A DNA stretch of 64,000 nucleotides from Maridesulfovibrio salexigens DSM 2638. Its GTDB lineage: Bacteria > Desulfobacterota > Desulfovibrionia > Desulfovibrionales > Desulfovibrionaceae. The DNA lies in NCBI RefSeq assembly GCF_000023445.1, contig NC_012881.1, forward strand, positions 3,380,001-3,444,000. The letters run 5' to 3'. Positions 43,609 to 53,254 of the stretch are shown here, one piece after another. Within the stretch, counting starts at the first letter, position 1. Each line of letters begins with the position of its first letter. Both the position numbers and the translations under genes were made by a program. The notes under the pieces are model-generated. The model saw only the letters and a list, made by a program, of their open reading frames with translations. It had not been told where the DNA came from and ran no database searches.

Positions 43609-45090
43609 TTATACTTTAGAAAAACGGGAAGGACGACGTTTTCTTCTTGAAGGTCTTCCTGTTTTGCGTTTTGCACTATCCTCTTGATTTCCTTTAGGAC
43701 CGCCGGACTTACGTTTAGACGAAGGACGTGAATCGCGTCTTTCATCAGAACTTTTTGCAGGACCGCCACTAGGCTTGCGTCCTCCACCCGGCTTGCGTCT
43801 TCCTCCAGACTTACGTTCGCCAGCAGGTTTACGGCTTTCATCGCCATCACGGGCTTCAGCGGGTTTGCGGCCCCTTCCCGGTCTACGTTCGCCAGCAGGC
43901 TTGCGATCTGCAGCAGGCTTGCGTCCACCGCCCCTCTTTGCCGGAGCCGGGTGGGTGTTAGGTTTATCGTAGTCAAAATCTTCAAGGGTACGGTGCTCGA
44001 TTGAATAGCCTACAGCTTTTTCAATCTCACGCATAAGACGCAGATCATCGCGAGTTACAAATGAAAATGCACTCCCGCTTCGTCCCGCACGTCCGGTACG
44101 ACCGATGCGGTGGGTGTAGGTCTCGGCAGTATCAGGAACATCAAGGTTGACCACATGTGTGATACGGTCGCAGTCAATTCCGCGTGCCGCAATATCAGTA
44201 GCGACCATTACTTTAAAAGAGCCGTCCCGGAAGCCGTCCAGAGCACGCTGACGCTGGTTCTGGCTCATATTGCCCTGAAGAAAAGTAGCCTTATGACCAC
44301 GCGCCGCAAGTCTGCGGGCAAGGTTCTTGGCCTTATGCTTGGTACGGGTAAAAACAAGCAGACTGTCGTAATCTGTCTGTTCAAGAACCTTGAAAAGCAG
44401 GTTATTCTTCAAGTGCTGGCTGACCGGATAAAAAACATGCTCAACAGTCTTTGCCGGAGCAGTATTGGCGACCTGTACAGTTGCAGGACGATAAAGAATC
44501 TTATCTGCAAGATCGCGGATATCATCAGGCATGGTAGCAGAAAAAAGCAGGTTCTGGCGGCGCTGGGGAAGCTTGGACATGATCTTGCGGATGTCCGGCA
44601 GGAAGCCCATATCAAGCATACGGTCAGCCTCATCCAAAACAAGGGTATCAACCTTATCCAGCTTGATCACACCCTGATTCATCAGGTCCAGCAGACGACC
44701 GGGACAAGCTACGATAACAGACGAGCGGCGGGCAGCCTGAATCTGCGGCATTGCTCCCACTCCGCCGAAAACAGCGGCGCTGCGGATTCCGGCCTCAACA
44801 CCAAGCTCCATGAAATTCTCATGAATCTGCAAAGCAAGTTCACGGGTCGGTGCCAGCACCAATACACGGATAGGTCCCTGACCTGAAAACTTCTTTTCCA
44901 GCAGACGCTGCATGATAGGCAGAGCAAAAGCGGCGGTTTTACCGGTTCCGGTCTGGGCAAGGCCCATTACATCCCGACCTTTGAGAACTTCGGGAATAGC
45001 TTTTGTTTGAATGGGGGTCGGCGTTTCATAGCCGCAAGCATGTATTCCGGCCATTATACGCCGGTCGAAAGAAAATTGTTTAAAACTCAC
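43609..45090 (-). CDS. DEAD-box RNA helicase (RhlE type) with basic repeat tail
   Basis: An ATP-dependent RNA helicase. Motifs in order: AQTGTGKT (I), PTRELA, DEAD, SAT, and HRIGRTGRAG (VI). The last about 110 residues are a basic low-complexity tail of repeated KPAGERR/GRKPG units, which probably binds RNA. The start is set at GTG 45090 (493 residues), which gives SFKQFSFDRRI, the usual RhlE N-terminus; an earlier GTG at 45141 adds 17 unrelated residues. Role in ribosome assembly or RNA decay is inferred from the family. Confidence 0.9.
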   Translation of the reverse strand: MSFKQFSFDRRIMAGIHACGYETPTPIQTKAIPEVLKGRDVMGLAQTGTGKTAAFALPIMQRLLEKKFSGQGPIRVLVLAPTRELALQIHENFMELGVEAGIRSAAVFGGVGAMPQIQAARRSSVIVACPGRLLDLMNQGVIKLDKVDTLVLDEADRMLDMGFLPDIRKIMSKLPQRRQNLLFSATMPDDIRDLADKILYRPATVQVANTAPAKTVEHVFYPVSQHLKNNLLFKVLEQTDYDSLLVFTRTKHKAKNLARRLAARGHKATFLQGNMSQNQRQRALDGFRDGSFKVMVATDIAARGIDCDRITHVVNLDVPDTAETYTHRIGRTGRAGRSGSAFSFVTRDDLRLMREIEKAVGYSIEHRTLEDFDYDKPNTHPAPAKRGGGRKPAADRKPAGERRPGRGRKPAEARDGDESRKPAGERKSGGRRKPGGGRKPSGGPAKSSDERRDSRPSSKRKSGGPKGNQEDSAKRKTGRPSRRKRRPSRFSKV

Positions 45091-45315
45091 AATATATCCA
45101 GTGGTGAAAGGACTATGTCTGACGGCTGCGCGTGACGGCACCCGTGCTGCGGAAAAAATTCCGAATATTAATAATCTCTGGGACGTAGAGGATAAGAACT
45201 TCGAAAAGCGAAGTGGATTTCCAGATAAAAAGAATAGGATCTTTGCATGCGTCCAGTCACGCCGAGGTGGGAGTTAGTGACTTATTATGAAGCAAATGTA
45301 AAGAGGAAAGTATTA

Positions 45316-45352
45316 GAATAAAAAATTCCGCAGCACCGAAGCACTGCGGAAT
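45316..45352 (-). terminator. Terminator of sahR-ahcY
   Basis: The stem ATTCCGCAG/CTGCGGAAT (45325-45333/45344-45352) is followed on the minus strand by TTTTTATTC. It lies 36 bases after ahcY. The region 45091-45315, up to the helicase start, has no gene. Confidence 0.82.
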
Positions 45353-45388
45353 CTTATATTCAAATCAACATCCCCGAAGGGAATCTGA

Positions 45389-46819
<1,431 letters not shown>

Positions 46820-46840
46820 TTACGGGCACTGGGCCCAAAT

Positions 46841-47752
46841 TTATTTCTTTTCAGATATACATACAAGGACGGTCAGTCCTTCATTTACAGGATAACGGCG
46901 GATATCCATAGAGCCGAGTCCGGCATCCTTCATCCAGCCGCCAAGTTCTTCTTCTGTAAAACCGAGCCTGCGGTCACCGAATTCACTGCGCATGCGTTCA
47001 TTAGAATGAGACAGAAAATCGGCGATGACCAATTTACCACCACTGGAAAGAGTCCGCGCAGCTTCGGCTACAGCCTTGTCCGGGCGCGGCAGGTGATGAA
47101 GAACCATTGAAATAAAGGTCAGGTCTGCTTCCCAGTCGCGCAGGGGCAGATGGGTAAGTTCACCGATGCGCAGGCTGACGTCAGGATGATTACCCAGACG
47201 TTTTTCCGCCAGTTCGAGCATCTTGGGTGAGCTGTCCACACCGATAACGGTATTGCATTTGGAGAGCAGGCTTTCCAGCAAAGAACCGTTTCCGCAACCA
47301 AGGTCAACACCTACGTTGCAACGGTCCACAAGGTTCAGTAATTCATTATCCAAATTAAAATCACCGAACACATCGCTCTGCAAACGCTCCCAATCCTCAG
47401 CGATTTCATCAAAGAACTTGCGGGTCTCCAGATTACGCTCGGCCAGCACCTTGGCCACCCGGATACGATCTTCCTCGACCTCCGGCTCATTCTCAATAAG
47501 CCAGCTGATGGATTCCGCGAAACGGTTACCGCTGCCGGAACGGGCCAGACGGTAGAAATTCCAGAGCCCTTCCCTTCTGGATTCCAGAAGGCCGCTCTCG
47601 TGCATGATCTTCAAATGACGGGAAACGCGGGGCTGGGACATTCCCAACACCTGCACAACCTCACCCACGTTGAGTTCGTTATCCCGAAGCATGGCCAAAA
47701 GCCTGATGCGAATCTCATCGGACAACGCTTTGCTGAATTTCAAAATTTCCAT
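46841..47752 (-). CDS. sahR: SahR-type regulator: ArsR helix-turn-helix fused to a methyltransferase-like domain
   Basis: The N-terminal winged helix (about 1-85) is of ArsR type, with the recognition helix in SQPRVSRHLKIMHESGLL. The C-terminal domain (about 130-303) is a class I methyltransferase fold with motif I VGVDLGCGNGSLLESL. This fusion, placed directly before ahcY, matches SahR of Desulfovibrionales, reported to sense S-adenosylhomocysteine and to control methionine-cycle genes. ATG 47752 was chosen, with GGGGTG upstream. I cannot place its operator with confidence; an AT-rich stretch lies at 47780-47815. Confidence 0.88.
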   Translation of the reverse strand: MEILKFSKALSDEIRIRLLAMLRDNELNVGEVVQVLGMSQPRVSRHLKIMHESGLLESRREGLWNFYRLARSGSGNRFAESISWLIENEPEVEEDRIRVAKVLAERNLETRKFFDEIAEDWERLQSDVFGDFNLDNELLNLVDRCNVGVDLGCGNGSLLESLLSKCNTVIGVDSSPKMLELAEKRLGNHPDVSLRIGELTHLPLRDWEADLTFISMVLHHLPRPDKAVAEAARTLSSGGKLVIADFLSHSNERMRSEFGDRRLGFTEEELGGWMKDAGLGSMDIRRYPVNEGLTVLVCISEKK

Positions 47753-47934
47753 CAAACACCCCATCGGCAAAACATAACAAAACCTTTATATAACAAAATA
47801 TCAATGAGCACTACCTGTCACTTTCAAAAGCGTCAAGCACTAATATAATATGGCTGGGTGAAACCTTTTGCCAATGAAGGATTTGTTGTATAAAGAAGCT
47901 TCACCGAACGAACATTACGGGTATAACATATAAT

Positions 47935-48438
47935 ATGGCAGCAAAGAAAAAATATAATGGCCCTCGCAAGCGGGTATTTCACCCCCGGCAGCGCGCACCG
48001 CGACATGTGGGTGAAGCAATGGGCGACTACGTTTCCGATCTGGACGGACAGTACAAGCTCATGATTCCAAGGCTTTGGAAAGCATGGCCCGAGCTAATGG
48101 GCGAGCTGGCAGAATTCGCCAAGCCGCTGGGTCACCGCAAACGCACTTTGATCCTTGCATCCGATGATTCCGTAGCCGCGCAGGAGCTCTCATATTTCGC
48201 CCCGGAGATCCTTGAAAGAATAAATTCATTTTTTGGTGAAGAAGTCTTTGACAAGGTGCTGTTCGAGCTGTTAAACGGCAGGGTTCCATTGGACGGGTAC
48301 GAATTAAAACGTACTGAGTTCAAGGACGCCAAGATCAAAAAGCCCGGCAAAATAGGCGGGTTGAAAGACAAGTTTGATCCAGAATCGGCGGTCGGAAGAT
48401 GTTATCTGAAATACGTCCGCCTTTTTGAAAAATCATAA
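47935..48438 (+). CDS. DUF721 (DciA-like) protein
   Basis: The 167-residue protein starts with a basic stretch and then has a DUF721-like core: LWKAWPELMGELAEFAKPLGHRK, a strand LILASDDS, AQELSYF and ILERINSFFGEEVFDKVLFEL. DciA proteins of this family help load the replicative helicase in many bacteria. The C-terminal 50 residues are lineage-specific. It diverges from sahR. Assignment is by sequence pattern only. Confidence 0.72.
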   Translation: MAAKKKYNGPRKRVFHPRQRAPRHVGEAMGDYVSDLDGQYKLMIPRLWKAWPELMGELAEFAKPLGHRKRTLILASDDSVAAQELSYFAPEILERINSFFGEEVFDKVLFELLNGRVPLDGYELKRTEFKDAKIKKPGKIGGLKDKFDPESAVGRCYLKYVRLFEKS

Positions 48439-48474
48439 ATTTCAGGGCATAAAGCCCACCTTAAGGAGGATATT

Positions 48475-48822
48475 ATGAGTGATGAAACCCCCACCCTCGA
48501 GAGCCTGGAACTGACTAAGCCCCTCGAAAAAATGACCACCAAAGACCTGCGTCAGCTCTGCATGGACAAAATGCCCCTGATCGCTGGTGCTTCCGGTATG
48601 GACAAAGAAACCCTGATTTCCAACATCAAGGAATATCTTGGAATCGAAGACGAAGAAGGCGCAGTTTCCCCTTACAAAGATCGCATCCTCAGCATCAAAA
48701 GACAGATGAGAGAAATGCGTATTGAGAAAAAAGCTGTTGAAGGCCGCAAAGAGCGTGCACAGCTCCGCCGCAAAATCAACAGAATGAAAAAGCAGACCCG
48801 CGCTCTCGCTAAGTCTGTATAA
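48475..48822 (+). CDS. Small basic protein with Rho N-terminal-like motif
   Basis: The 115-residue protein has a SAP/Rho-N-like helix pair (about 18-55: 'LEKMTTKDLRQLCMDKMP') followed by a strongly charged helix (about 65-112, 'RQMREMRIEKKAVEGRKERAQLRRKINR', here named only in part). It is likely to bind nucleic acid. AAGGAGG lies just before ATG 48475, and the gene follows the DUF721 gene by 36 bases. I do not know a function. Confidence 0.68.
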   Translation: MSDETPTLESLELTKPLEKMTTKDLRQLCMDKMPLIAGASGMDKETLISNIKEYLGIEDEEGAVSPYKDRILSIKRQMREMRIEKKAVEGRKERAQLRRKINRMKKQTRALAKSV

Positions 48823-48864
48823 TTATTTATTTTCGAAATACTCAAACTTTTTCGAAAATAGTTG

Positions 48865-48893
48865 TTGACAGGAAGAGGCAGTTACAATAAACA
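48865..48893 (+). promoter_or_regulatory. Promoter of the first tRNA block
   Basis: TTGACA (48865-48870) and TAAACA (48888-48893) have a 17-base spacing, 13 bases before the first tRNA-Gln. Confidence 0.65.
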
Positions 48894-48906
48894 CTCTTCT
48901 CGTTGC

Positions 48907-48981
48907 TGGGACATCGTTCAATTGGCAGGACGACGGGTTCTGGTTCCGTTAATCAAGGTTCGAGTCCTTGTGTCCCAGCCA
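48907..48981 (+). tRNA. tRNA-Gln (CTG), copy 1
   Basis: The cloverleaf has acceptor TGGGACA/TGTCCCA, G73, encoded CCA, anticodon loop TTCTGGT with anticodon CTG, and TTCGAGT in the T arm. It is identical to the copy at 50406. Confidence 0.95.
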
Positions 48982-49002
48982 ACAACAAATTTTATGAGAT
49001 GC

Positions 49003-49080
49003 GTCCCCATCGTCTAGCCTGGCCCAGGACACCGGCCTTTCACGCCGGCGACGGGGGTTCAAATCCCCCTGGGGACGCCA
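49003..49080 (+). tRNA. tRNA-Glu (TTC), copy 1
   Basis: The cloverleaf has acceptor GTCCCCA/TGGGGAC, G73, encoded CCA and anticodon TTC in loop CTTTCAC. It is identical to four further copies in this window. Confidence 0.95.
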
Positions 49081-49172
49081 CTCAAAAAAAGACTTGAACT
49101 GCCAGAACAAGTCTGCAAAAATCCAGCTTCACGCTAAAAGGCCATAGTGAAGCAGGTACATATTCAAGATGC

Positions 49173-49250
49173 GTCCCCATCGTCTAGCCTGGCCCAGGAC
49201 ACCGGCCTTTCACGCCGGCGACGGGGGTTCAAATCCCCCTGGGGACGCCA
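49173..49250 (+). tRNA. tRNA-Glu (TTC), copy 2
   Basis: Identical to copy 1 and 170 bases downstream. The spacer between them partly resembles the spacers of the second block. Confidence 0.95.
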
Positions 49251-49260
49251 CGAAATTTCA

Positions 49261-49290
49261 AGCCCGATTCGCAAGATTCGGGCTTTTTCG
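49261..49290 (+). terminator. Terminator of the first tRNA block
   Basis: The stem AGCCCGA/TCGGGCT (49261-49267/49278-49284) is followed by TTTTCGTTTTT, 10 bases after the second tRNA-Glu. Confidence 0.82.
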
Positions 49291-49417
49291 TTTTTAAAGC
49301 TCAGAACAACATCCTCTCCTCTCCGCTTTCACCCTGTCCACTGATTATCCTCACCCAAGTTGACAGCACAACTGTGTTTGGGCAATCCATAGAAAATAAC
49401 CATCACCTTATACTGAG

Positions 49418-50321
49418 ATGCACATGAGCAAAAAACAGATCGCCAAAGCCATCGGGCAACACTGGGATGAACACCGAGCACAAGCCACCCCTCAGCGCAA
49501 CCGCTGGTGGAAGTCCCCAAGAATTGTCGGACACATCAATAAGATGATTTGCGGTAAATACCTCACAGGAGTCAGCGAAGGGCCCATTGAGCTCATAAAA
49601 GAATTTCTTAATGGCAAATCATTCAACGAAGCCCTGTCCATCGGCTGCGGAGGTGCTCATAAAGGAATTGGAATTCGTAAAACAGGGCTTAGTTGACCAT
49701 TTTTACCTCTACGAACTGAGCGAAAAGAATTGCGAACTTGCCAGGCATCGCTTTGAAAGCGCTGGATACGGGGATAAGGTAACGGTTATCAACAATGATT
49801 TCTTCGAAGATCAGCCTCGCGAGTTCGATCTCATCCACTGGGACAACTCCCTGCACCACATGTTTAATTCACGTGAAGCAATTGCAAGAACATACGAATG
49901 CCTGCGTCCGGGCGGTCTGTTCTACATGAATGATTTTGTGGGGAGCACCAGATTTCAGTGGTCCGATACGGAATTGGAACAGATCAACTACTTCAGAAAG
50001 AACCTGCCCCCTGAAATCTACAACAATCCCCTTGGTGGAAAATTCCAGCAGCAAGTAGATAGGCCTTCACTCAAACAAATGATCGCTGCCGACCCTTCCG
50101 AAGCTGCTGATTCAGCTTCAATCATCCCCGCTCTTGAGGAATTACTCCCAAGTCCAAAAATAATCCCCACCGGGGGCACAATTTACCATACCGCCCTGAA
50201 CGATGTTCTCGTGAATATAGAAGAGGATTCCCCGCTGCTGACCCAAGCCTTAAAAATTGACGAAGCCATTACTAAAAAAGGATTTTTTCAGTATGCGGTT
50301 TGTTTGGCGAGGAAGGAATAG
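49418..50321 (+). pseudogene. Class I methyltransferase gene with a +1 frameshift
   Basis: The first frame (49418-49696) encodes an N-terminal part ending in motif I, ALSIGCGGAH. The match then continues in the +1 frame (through 50321): KELEFVKQGL, LYELSEKNCELA, DLIHWDNSLHHM and CLRPGGLFYMNDF. Removing one A from the AAA at about 49659-49661 restores a single frame of about 300 residues. The substrate is unknown. It is either a recent pseudogene or a sequencing error; an alternative is programmed frameshifting, for which no strong slippery site is seen. It sits between two copies of a Gln-Glu-Glu tRNA block. Confidence 0.85.
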
Positions 50322-50363
50322 ACACTCTCCCTTCACTTTTCACAAAAAAGATTTATTTTCTTG

Positions 50364-50392
50364 TTGACAGCCTGAGCTAATCTACATATACC
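50364..50392 (+). promoter_or_regulatory. Promoter of the second tRNA block
   Basis: TTGACA (50364-50369) and TATACC (50387-50392) have a 17-base spacing, 13 bases before the second tRNA-Gln, like block 1. Confidence 0.7.
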
Positions 50393-50405
50393 TCTTTCTC
50401 GCTGC

Positions 50406-50480
50406 TGGGACATCGTTCAATTGGCAGGACGACGGGTTCTGGTTCCGTTAATCAAGGTTCGAGTCCTTGTGTCCCAGCCA
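50406..50480 (+). tRNA. tRNA-Gln (CTG), copy 2
   Basis: Identical to copy 1, with encoded CCA. It begins the second tRNA block. Confidence 0.95.
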
Positions 50481-50538
50481 GCCAAATTTCGCCCTCTTCA
50501 CCTACCAGGTATCTGAAGAGGGTCTTTTATACAGATGC

Positions 50539-50616
50539 GTCCCCATCGTCTAGCCTGGCCCAGGACACCGGCCTTTCACGCCGGCGACGGGGGTTCAAAT
50601 CCCCCTGGGGACGCCA
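50539..50616 (+). tRNA. tRNA-Glu (TTC), copy 3
   Basis: Identical to the other tRNA-Glu copies; first unit of a tandem array with 173-base period. Confidence 0.95.
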
Positions 50617-50711
50617 TCAGTGAAAACGACCTTTAGCCAGAAGGTCACCCATAAATCCGGCTTCGTTAAAAGTGATTCAGGCCACTGAAGCAGGTACATA
50701 TTTTGAGATGC

Positions 50712-50789
50712 GTCCCCATCGTCTAGCCTGGCCCAGGACACCGGCCTTTCACGCCGGCGACGGGGGTTCAAATCCCCCTGGGGACGCCA
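50712..50789 (+). tRNA. tRNA-Glu (TTC), copy 4
   Basis: Identical to the other copies; starts exactly 173 bases after copy 3. Confidence 0.95.
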
Positions 50790-50884
50790 CTCAGTTAAAA
50801 ACGACTTGCCAGCCAAGTCTTTATATAAAATCGGCTTCGTTAATAGTGATTCAGGCCACTGAAGCAGATACATATTTAAGATGC

Positions 50885-50962
50885 GTCCCCATCGTCTAGC
50901 CTGGCCCAGGACACCGGCCTTTCACGCCGGCGACGGGGGTTCAAATCCCCCTGGGGACGCCA
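50885..50962 (+). tRNA. tRNA-Glu (TTC), copy 5
   Basis: Identical to the other copies; starts exactly 173 bases after copy 4 and ends the array. Confidence 0.95.
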
Positions 50963-50971
50963 CTTTTCATA

Positions 50972-51007
50972 AAAAAAGGATTGAATCGAAAGATTCAATC
51001 CTTTTTT
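50972..51007 (+). terminator. Terminator of the second tRNA block
   Basis: A stem of about 16 bp with GAAA loop (50972-50987/50992-51007) ends in TTTTTT. It lies 10 bases after the last tRNA-Glu and can also serve the convergent gene at 51028. Confidence 0.88.
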
Positions 51008-51027
51008 GCTTTCCTGACCGGACGCCC

Positions 51028-51441
51028 TTAATTAATCCCTGTGACCACCCCGTTTCGCTGGACAAATTTCACCTCTCCATCCCTATCCACAAAAATAGCC
51101 TGCGGACTTGATTCCAACTTCCTCACCATCTGCACCTTTCCATTTACAGCTACCCTGAACAGCCTGAGCTGCGATTCTGAGAGCACATAAACCGAATTAT
51201 CAGGAGCAGTGCAAAGACCGCTTATACGCCCGAATCCGTCCGCAAAACGCACCCACTCACCATCACCGTACATTATATAGATAATTCCCTCTTCCTGATT
51301 GGCGATGTAGTGGTTTCTCTTGCCCTCTGCCACCAGCATTCCGGCCGAAGACGATTCCGGCATCAATACCAGAAGAGACATTACAAACACGACTGCGAGA
51401 ACACTCCGGCCTACAAAACCTGAAAAATACAATCCGTACAT
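51028..51441 (-). CDS. Small exported beta-propeller-like protein
   Basis: From ATG 51441 (GGAGG 8 bases upstream) the protein has 137 residues with a signal peptide or anchor (about 10-32). The rest shows three or so NHL-like strand repeats ('ISGLCTAPDNSVYVLSESQ', 'SSPQAIFVDRDGEVKFV'), too few for a closed propeller by itself. It may be a partial or multimeric form. Function unknown. Confidence 0.68.
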   Translation of the reverse strand: MYGLYFSGFVGRSVLAVVFVMSLLVLMPESSSAGMLVAEGKRNHYIANQEEGIIYIMYGDGEWVRFADGFGRISGLCTAPDNSVYVLSESQLRLFRVAVNGKVQMVRKLESSPQAIFVDRDGEVKFVQRNGVVTGIN

Positions 51442-51539
51442 TTTGAATACCTCCAATTTGTGTTTGATTAAACTTATGTCAGCATATAATATCAATCCAA
51501 TACCATTTAACTGCCTATTAAGATCAAAAAGGTATCATT

Positions 51540-52427
51540 ATGCGCATGCGTCAACTTCGCTACTTCCAAGCTGTTGCCGAAGAACTCCATTTCGGAAAGG
51601 CAGCGGAAAGGCTTCATATCCAGCAACCGCCACTCAGCAGGCAGATTCAAAATCTTGAAGAAGAGCTTGAAGTCGAGCTGTTCAAACGCACCAACCGGAA
51701 AGTCGAGCTGACTGACGAAGGGAGATATTTCCTTAAGGAAGCCAAAGAGATTCTGACGATTATGGATCGTTCAAAAACAACGCTCCAAGCCATGGGAGAC
51801 GGAACAGCAGGAAAGCTGCATGTAAGCTTTGTATACTTGGCCCTATCCTCAACATTCCCGCAAATTATGGGAGACTTTATTGAGGACTATCCTGACGTTG
51901 ATGTCAGCCTCCATGAGGAAAACACATTTTTTCAGGTTAATGCTGTGAAGGAAGGAACCCGCCACATCGGATTTGTAACCATGCGAATGGTCGATATTGA
52001 AAGCCTTGAAAGCATGGTTGTACACAGATGCGCATCATGCGCAGCGGTTCCTGCAAACCATCCTCTGGCAAAAAAAGATGTGCTTACCCTGCGAGACCTA
52101 TCAGAGTTACCCTATATATGTAGTGCTGATTCTTTTTGCCGAATGCGGGTAAAAGAAATGCAAAAGATATTCGAACAGCAGGGTCTTGAATTAAAAATAG
52201 GTATGAAATACGAACGCAAGCACACCGGAAACGTATTCGTAGCCGCCGGATTGGGCTGGACCGTAATCAACGTGGATTCAGCCGGGACCATCCCCGATGG
52301 CATCGCCCTCAAGCCCTTGGAAATAGAACTGCATCCCTTTGAAATCGGGATGATATGGAATCCTGAACGCGCGACTCCGCTGGTAAGGAATTTTATTGAG
52401 TTTTATAAGGAACGGATGGATGAATAG
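51540..52427 (+). CDS. LysR-family transcriptional regulator
   Basis: The N-terminal helix-turn-helix (about 3-62) is typical: LRYFQAVAEELHFGKAAERLHIQQPPLSRQI. The rest is a periplasmic-binding-like effector domain (about 92-290). The 295-residue length is standard. The family often controls a divergent neighbour. The gene at 51028-51441 is divergent here with about 100 bases between, but its effector and targets are unknown. Confidence 0.9.
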   Translation: MRMRQLRYFQAVAEELHFGKAAERLHIQQPPLSRQIQNLEEELEVELFKRTNRKVELTDEGRYFLKEAKEILTIMDRSKTTLQAMGDGTAGKLHVSFVYLALSSTFPQIMGDFIEDYPDVDVSLHEENTFFQVNAVKEGTRHIGFVTMRMVDIESLESMVVHRCASCAAVPANHPLAKKDVLTLRDLSELPYICSADSFCRMRVKEMQKIFEQQGLELKIGMKYERKHTGNVFVAAGLGWTVINVDSAGTIPDGIALKPLEIELHPFEIGMIWNPERATPLVRNFIEFYKERMDE

Positions 52428-52522
52428 TTTATTCTGATCTTTTTTTGATTAAAATGAATCCGACATTCAAATCAAAATTTAGCTCAATAATCGCAATCTA
52501 CATTATATAAGGAAACGACCAT

Positions 52523-53047
52523 ATGCCCATCCCAACCCCAGAACAATGCGAACAACTCCTCGCCTCCAACAACACACCGGAAGCGAGCATCATTCACTCC
52601 CGAATTGTGCGCGATGTAGCCCGCCGCATCGGGCGCGACCTGAAATGGTTGCGTGACCGTGGACCGAATATGGCCCTGATCACTGCTGCTGCCCTTTTGC
52701 ATGACATTGCCAAGGGTCAGCCGAACCATGCTGCTGCCGGAGCCGCCATTGTACGCGGAAGCGGCTATGACGAAGTAGCGGACATTGTTGCCGCCCATAA
52801 TGACATTGAATTTTCCGGCGATTTTCCGGTTACTGAAAAAGAGATCGTCTTTATTGCCGATAAATTGGTTAAAGGCGACCAGATGGTCACTGTTATCTAT
52901 ATGTTTGACCATAAAATCGAATCCTGCACCGATGAGGAGCTTCTTGCCAAGCTGAAACAAAGCAAGGAAGTCGCCCTGCGCATCAAGACTTCCATTGAAC
53001 AGGAAACCGGCAAAAATCTCGAAGAGCTTGCCATTGCTGAAGATTAA
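52523..53047 (+). CDS. HD-domain phosphohydrolase
   Basis: The 174-residue protein is a single HD domain: H in IIHSRIVRD, the HD pair in ALLHDIAKGQP, H in AAHND and D in ADKLVKGD, which complete the metal ligands. Such proteins hydrolyse phosphomonoesters or nucleotides; the substrate is unknown. It is not related to the GAK operon by transcription, since a terminator follows. Confidence 0.85.
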   Translation: MPIPTPEQCEQLLASNNTPEASIIHSRIVRDVARRIGRDLKWLRDRGPNMALITAAALLHDIAKGQPNHAAAGAAIVRGSGYDEVADIVAAHNDIEFSGDFPVTEKEIVFIADKLVKGDQMVTVIYMFDHKIESCTDEELLAKLKQSKEVALRIKTSIEQETGKNLEELAIAED

Positions 53048-53072
53048 GTTCTTCTCTGAATATTTACCAGAT

Positions 53073-53110
53073 AAAGCCCGCAGGTATGTAACAATGCCCG
53101 CGGGCTTTTG
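53073..53110 (+). terminator. Terminator after the HD-domain gene
   Basis: The stem AAAGCCCGC/GCGGGCTTT (53073-53081/53100-53108) is followed by TTGCGTTT. It closes the upstream unit before the GAK operon. Confidence 0.75.
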
Positions 53111-53149
53111 CGTTTCCAGCTCTGATGGGGTTATAATTGAATCTTAACG

Positions 53150-53178
53150 TTGCAAACTTGTAATAGTTTCGCGATACT
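53150..53178 (+). promoter_or_regulatory. Possible promoter of the GAK operon
   Basis: TTGCAA (53150-53155) and GATACT (53173-53178) have a 17-base spacing, about 75 bases before the first GAK gene. The match is moderate. Confidence 0.42.
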
Positions 53179-53254
53179 TACAAAGTAAAACTCAGCTATC
53201 AATCTTAGTTTCCATACTAACCCCTATTAAAATCTTGCAGATCAGGAGAAAGGG

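Larger units (their letters stand above)
50539..50962 (+). repeat. 173-base tandem repeat of tRNA-Glu plus spacer
   Basis: Three tRNA-Glu genes are spaced at exactly 173 bases. The spacers share blocks such as CGGCTTCGTTAA, AGTGATTCAGGCCACTGAAGC and ACATATTT with small changes. The array arose by tandem duplication, and shorter related spacer sequence occurs in block 1 (170-base spacing). Confidence 0.85.

Noticed and set aside
48903-49344. Short plus-strand frames over the tRNA genes
   Set aside because: They translate tRNA sequence and give the same peptide at every tRNA-Glu copy.
49418-50321. Integrated mobile element at the tRNA genes
   Set aside because: No integrase, transposase or direct-repeat attachment site is seen in the 1.4 kb between the blocks; duplication is simpler.
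50539-50962. CRISPR array
   Set aside because: The repeated units are complete tRNA-Glu genes with similar spacers, not short repeats with unique spacers; no cas genes are present.
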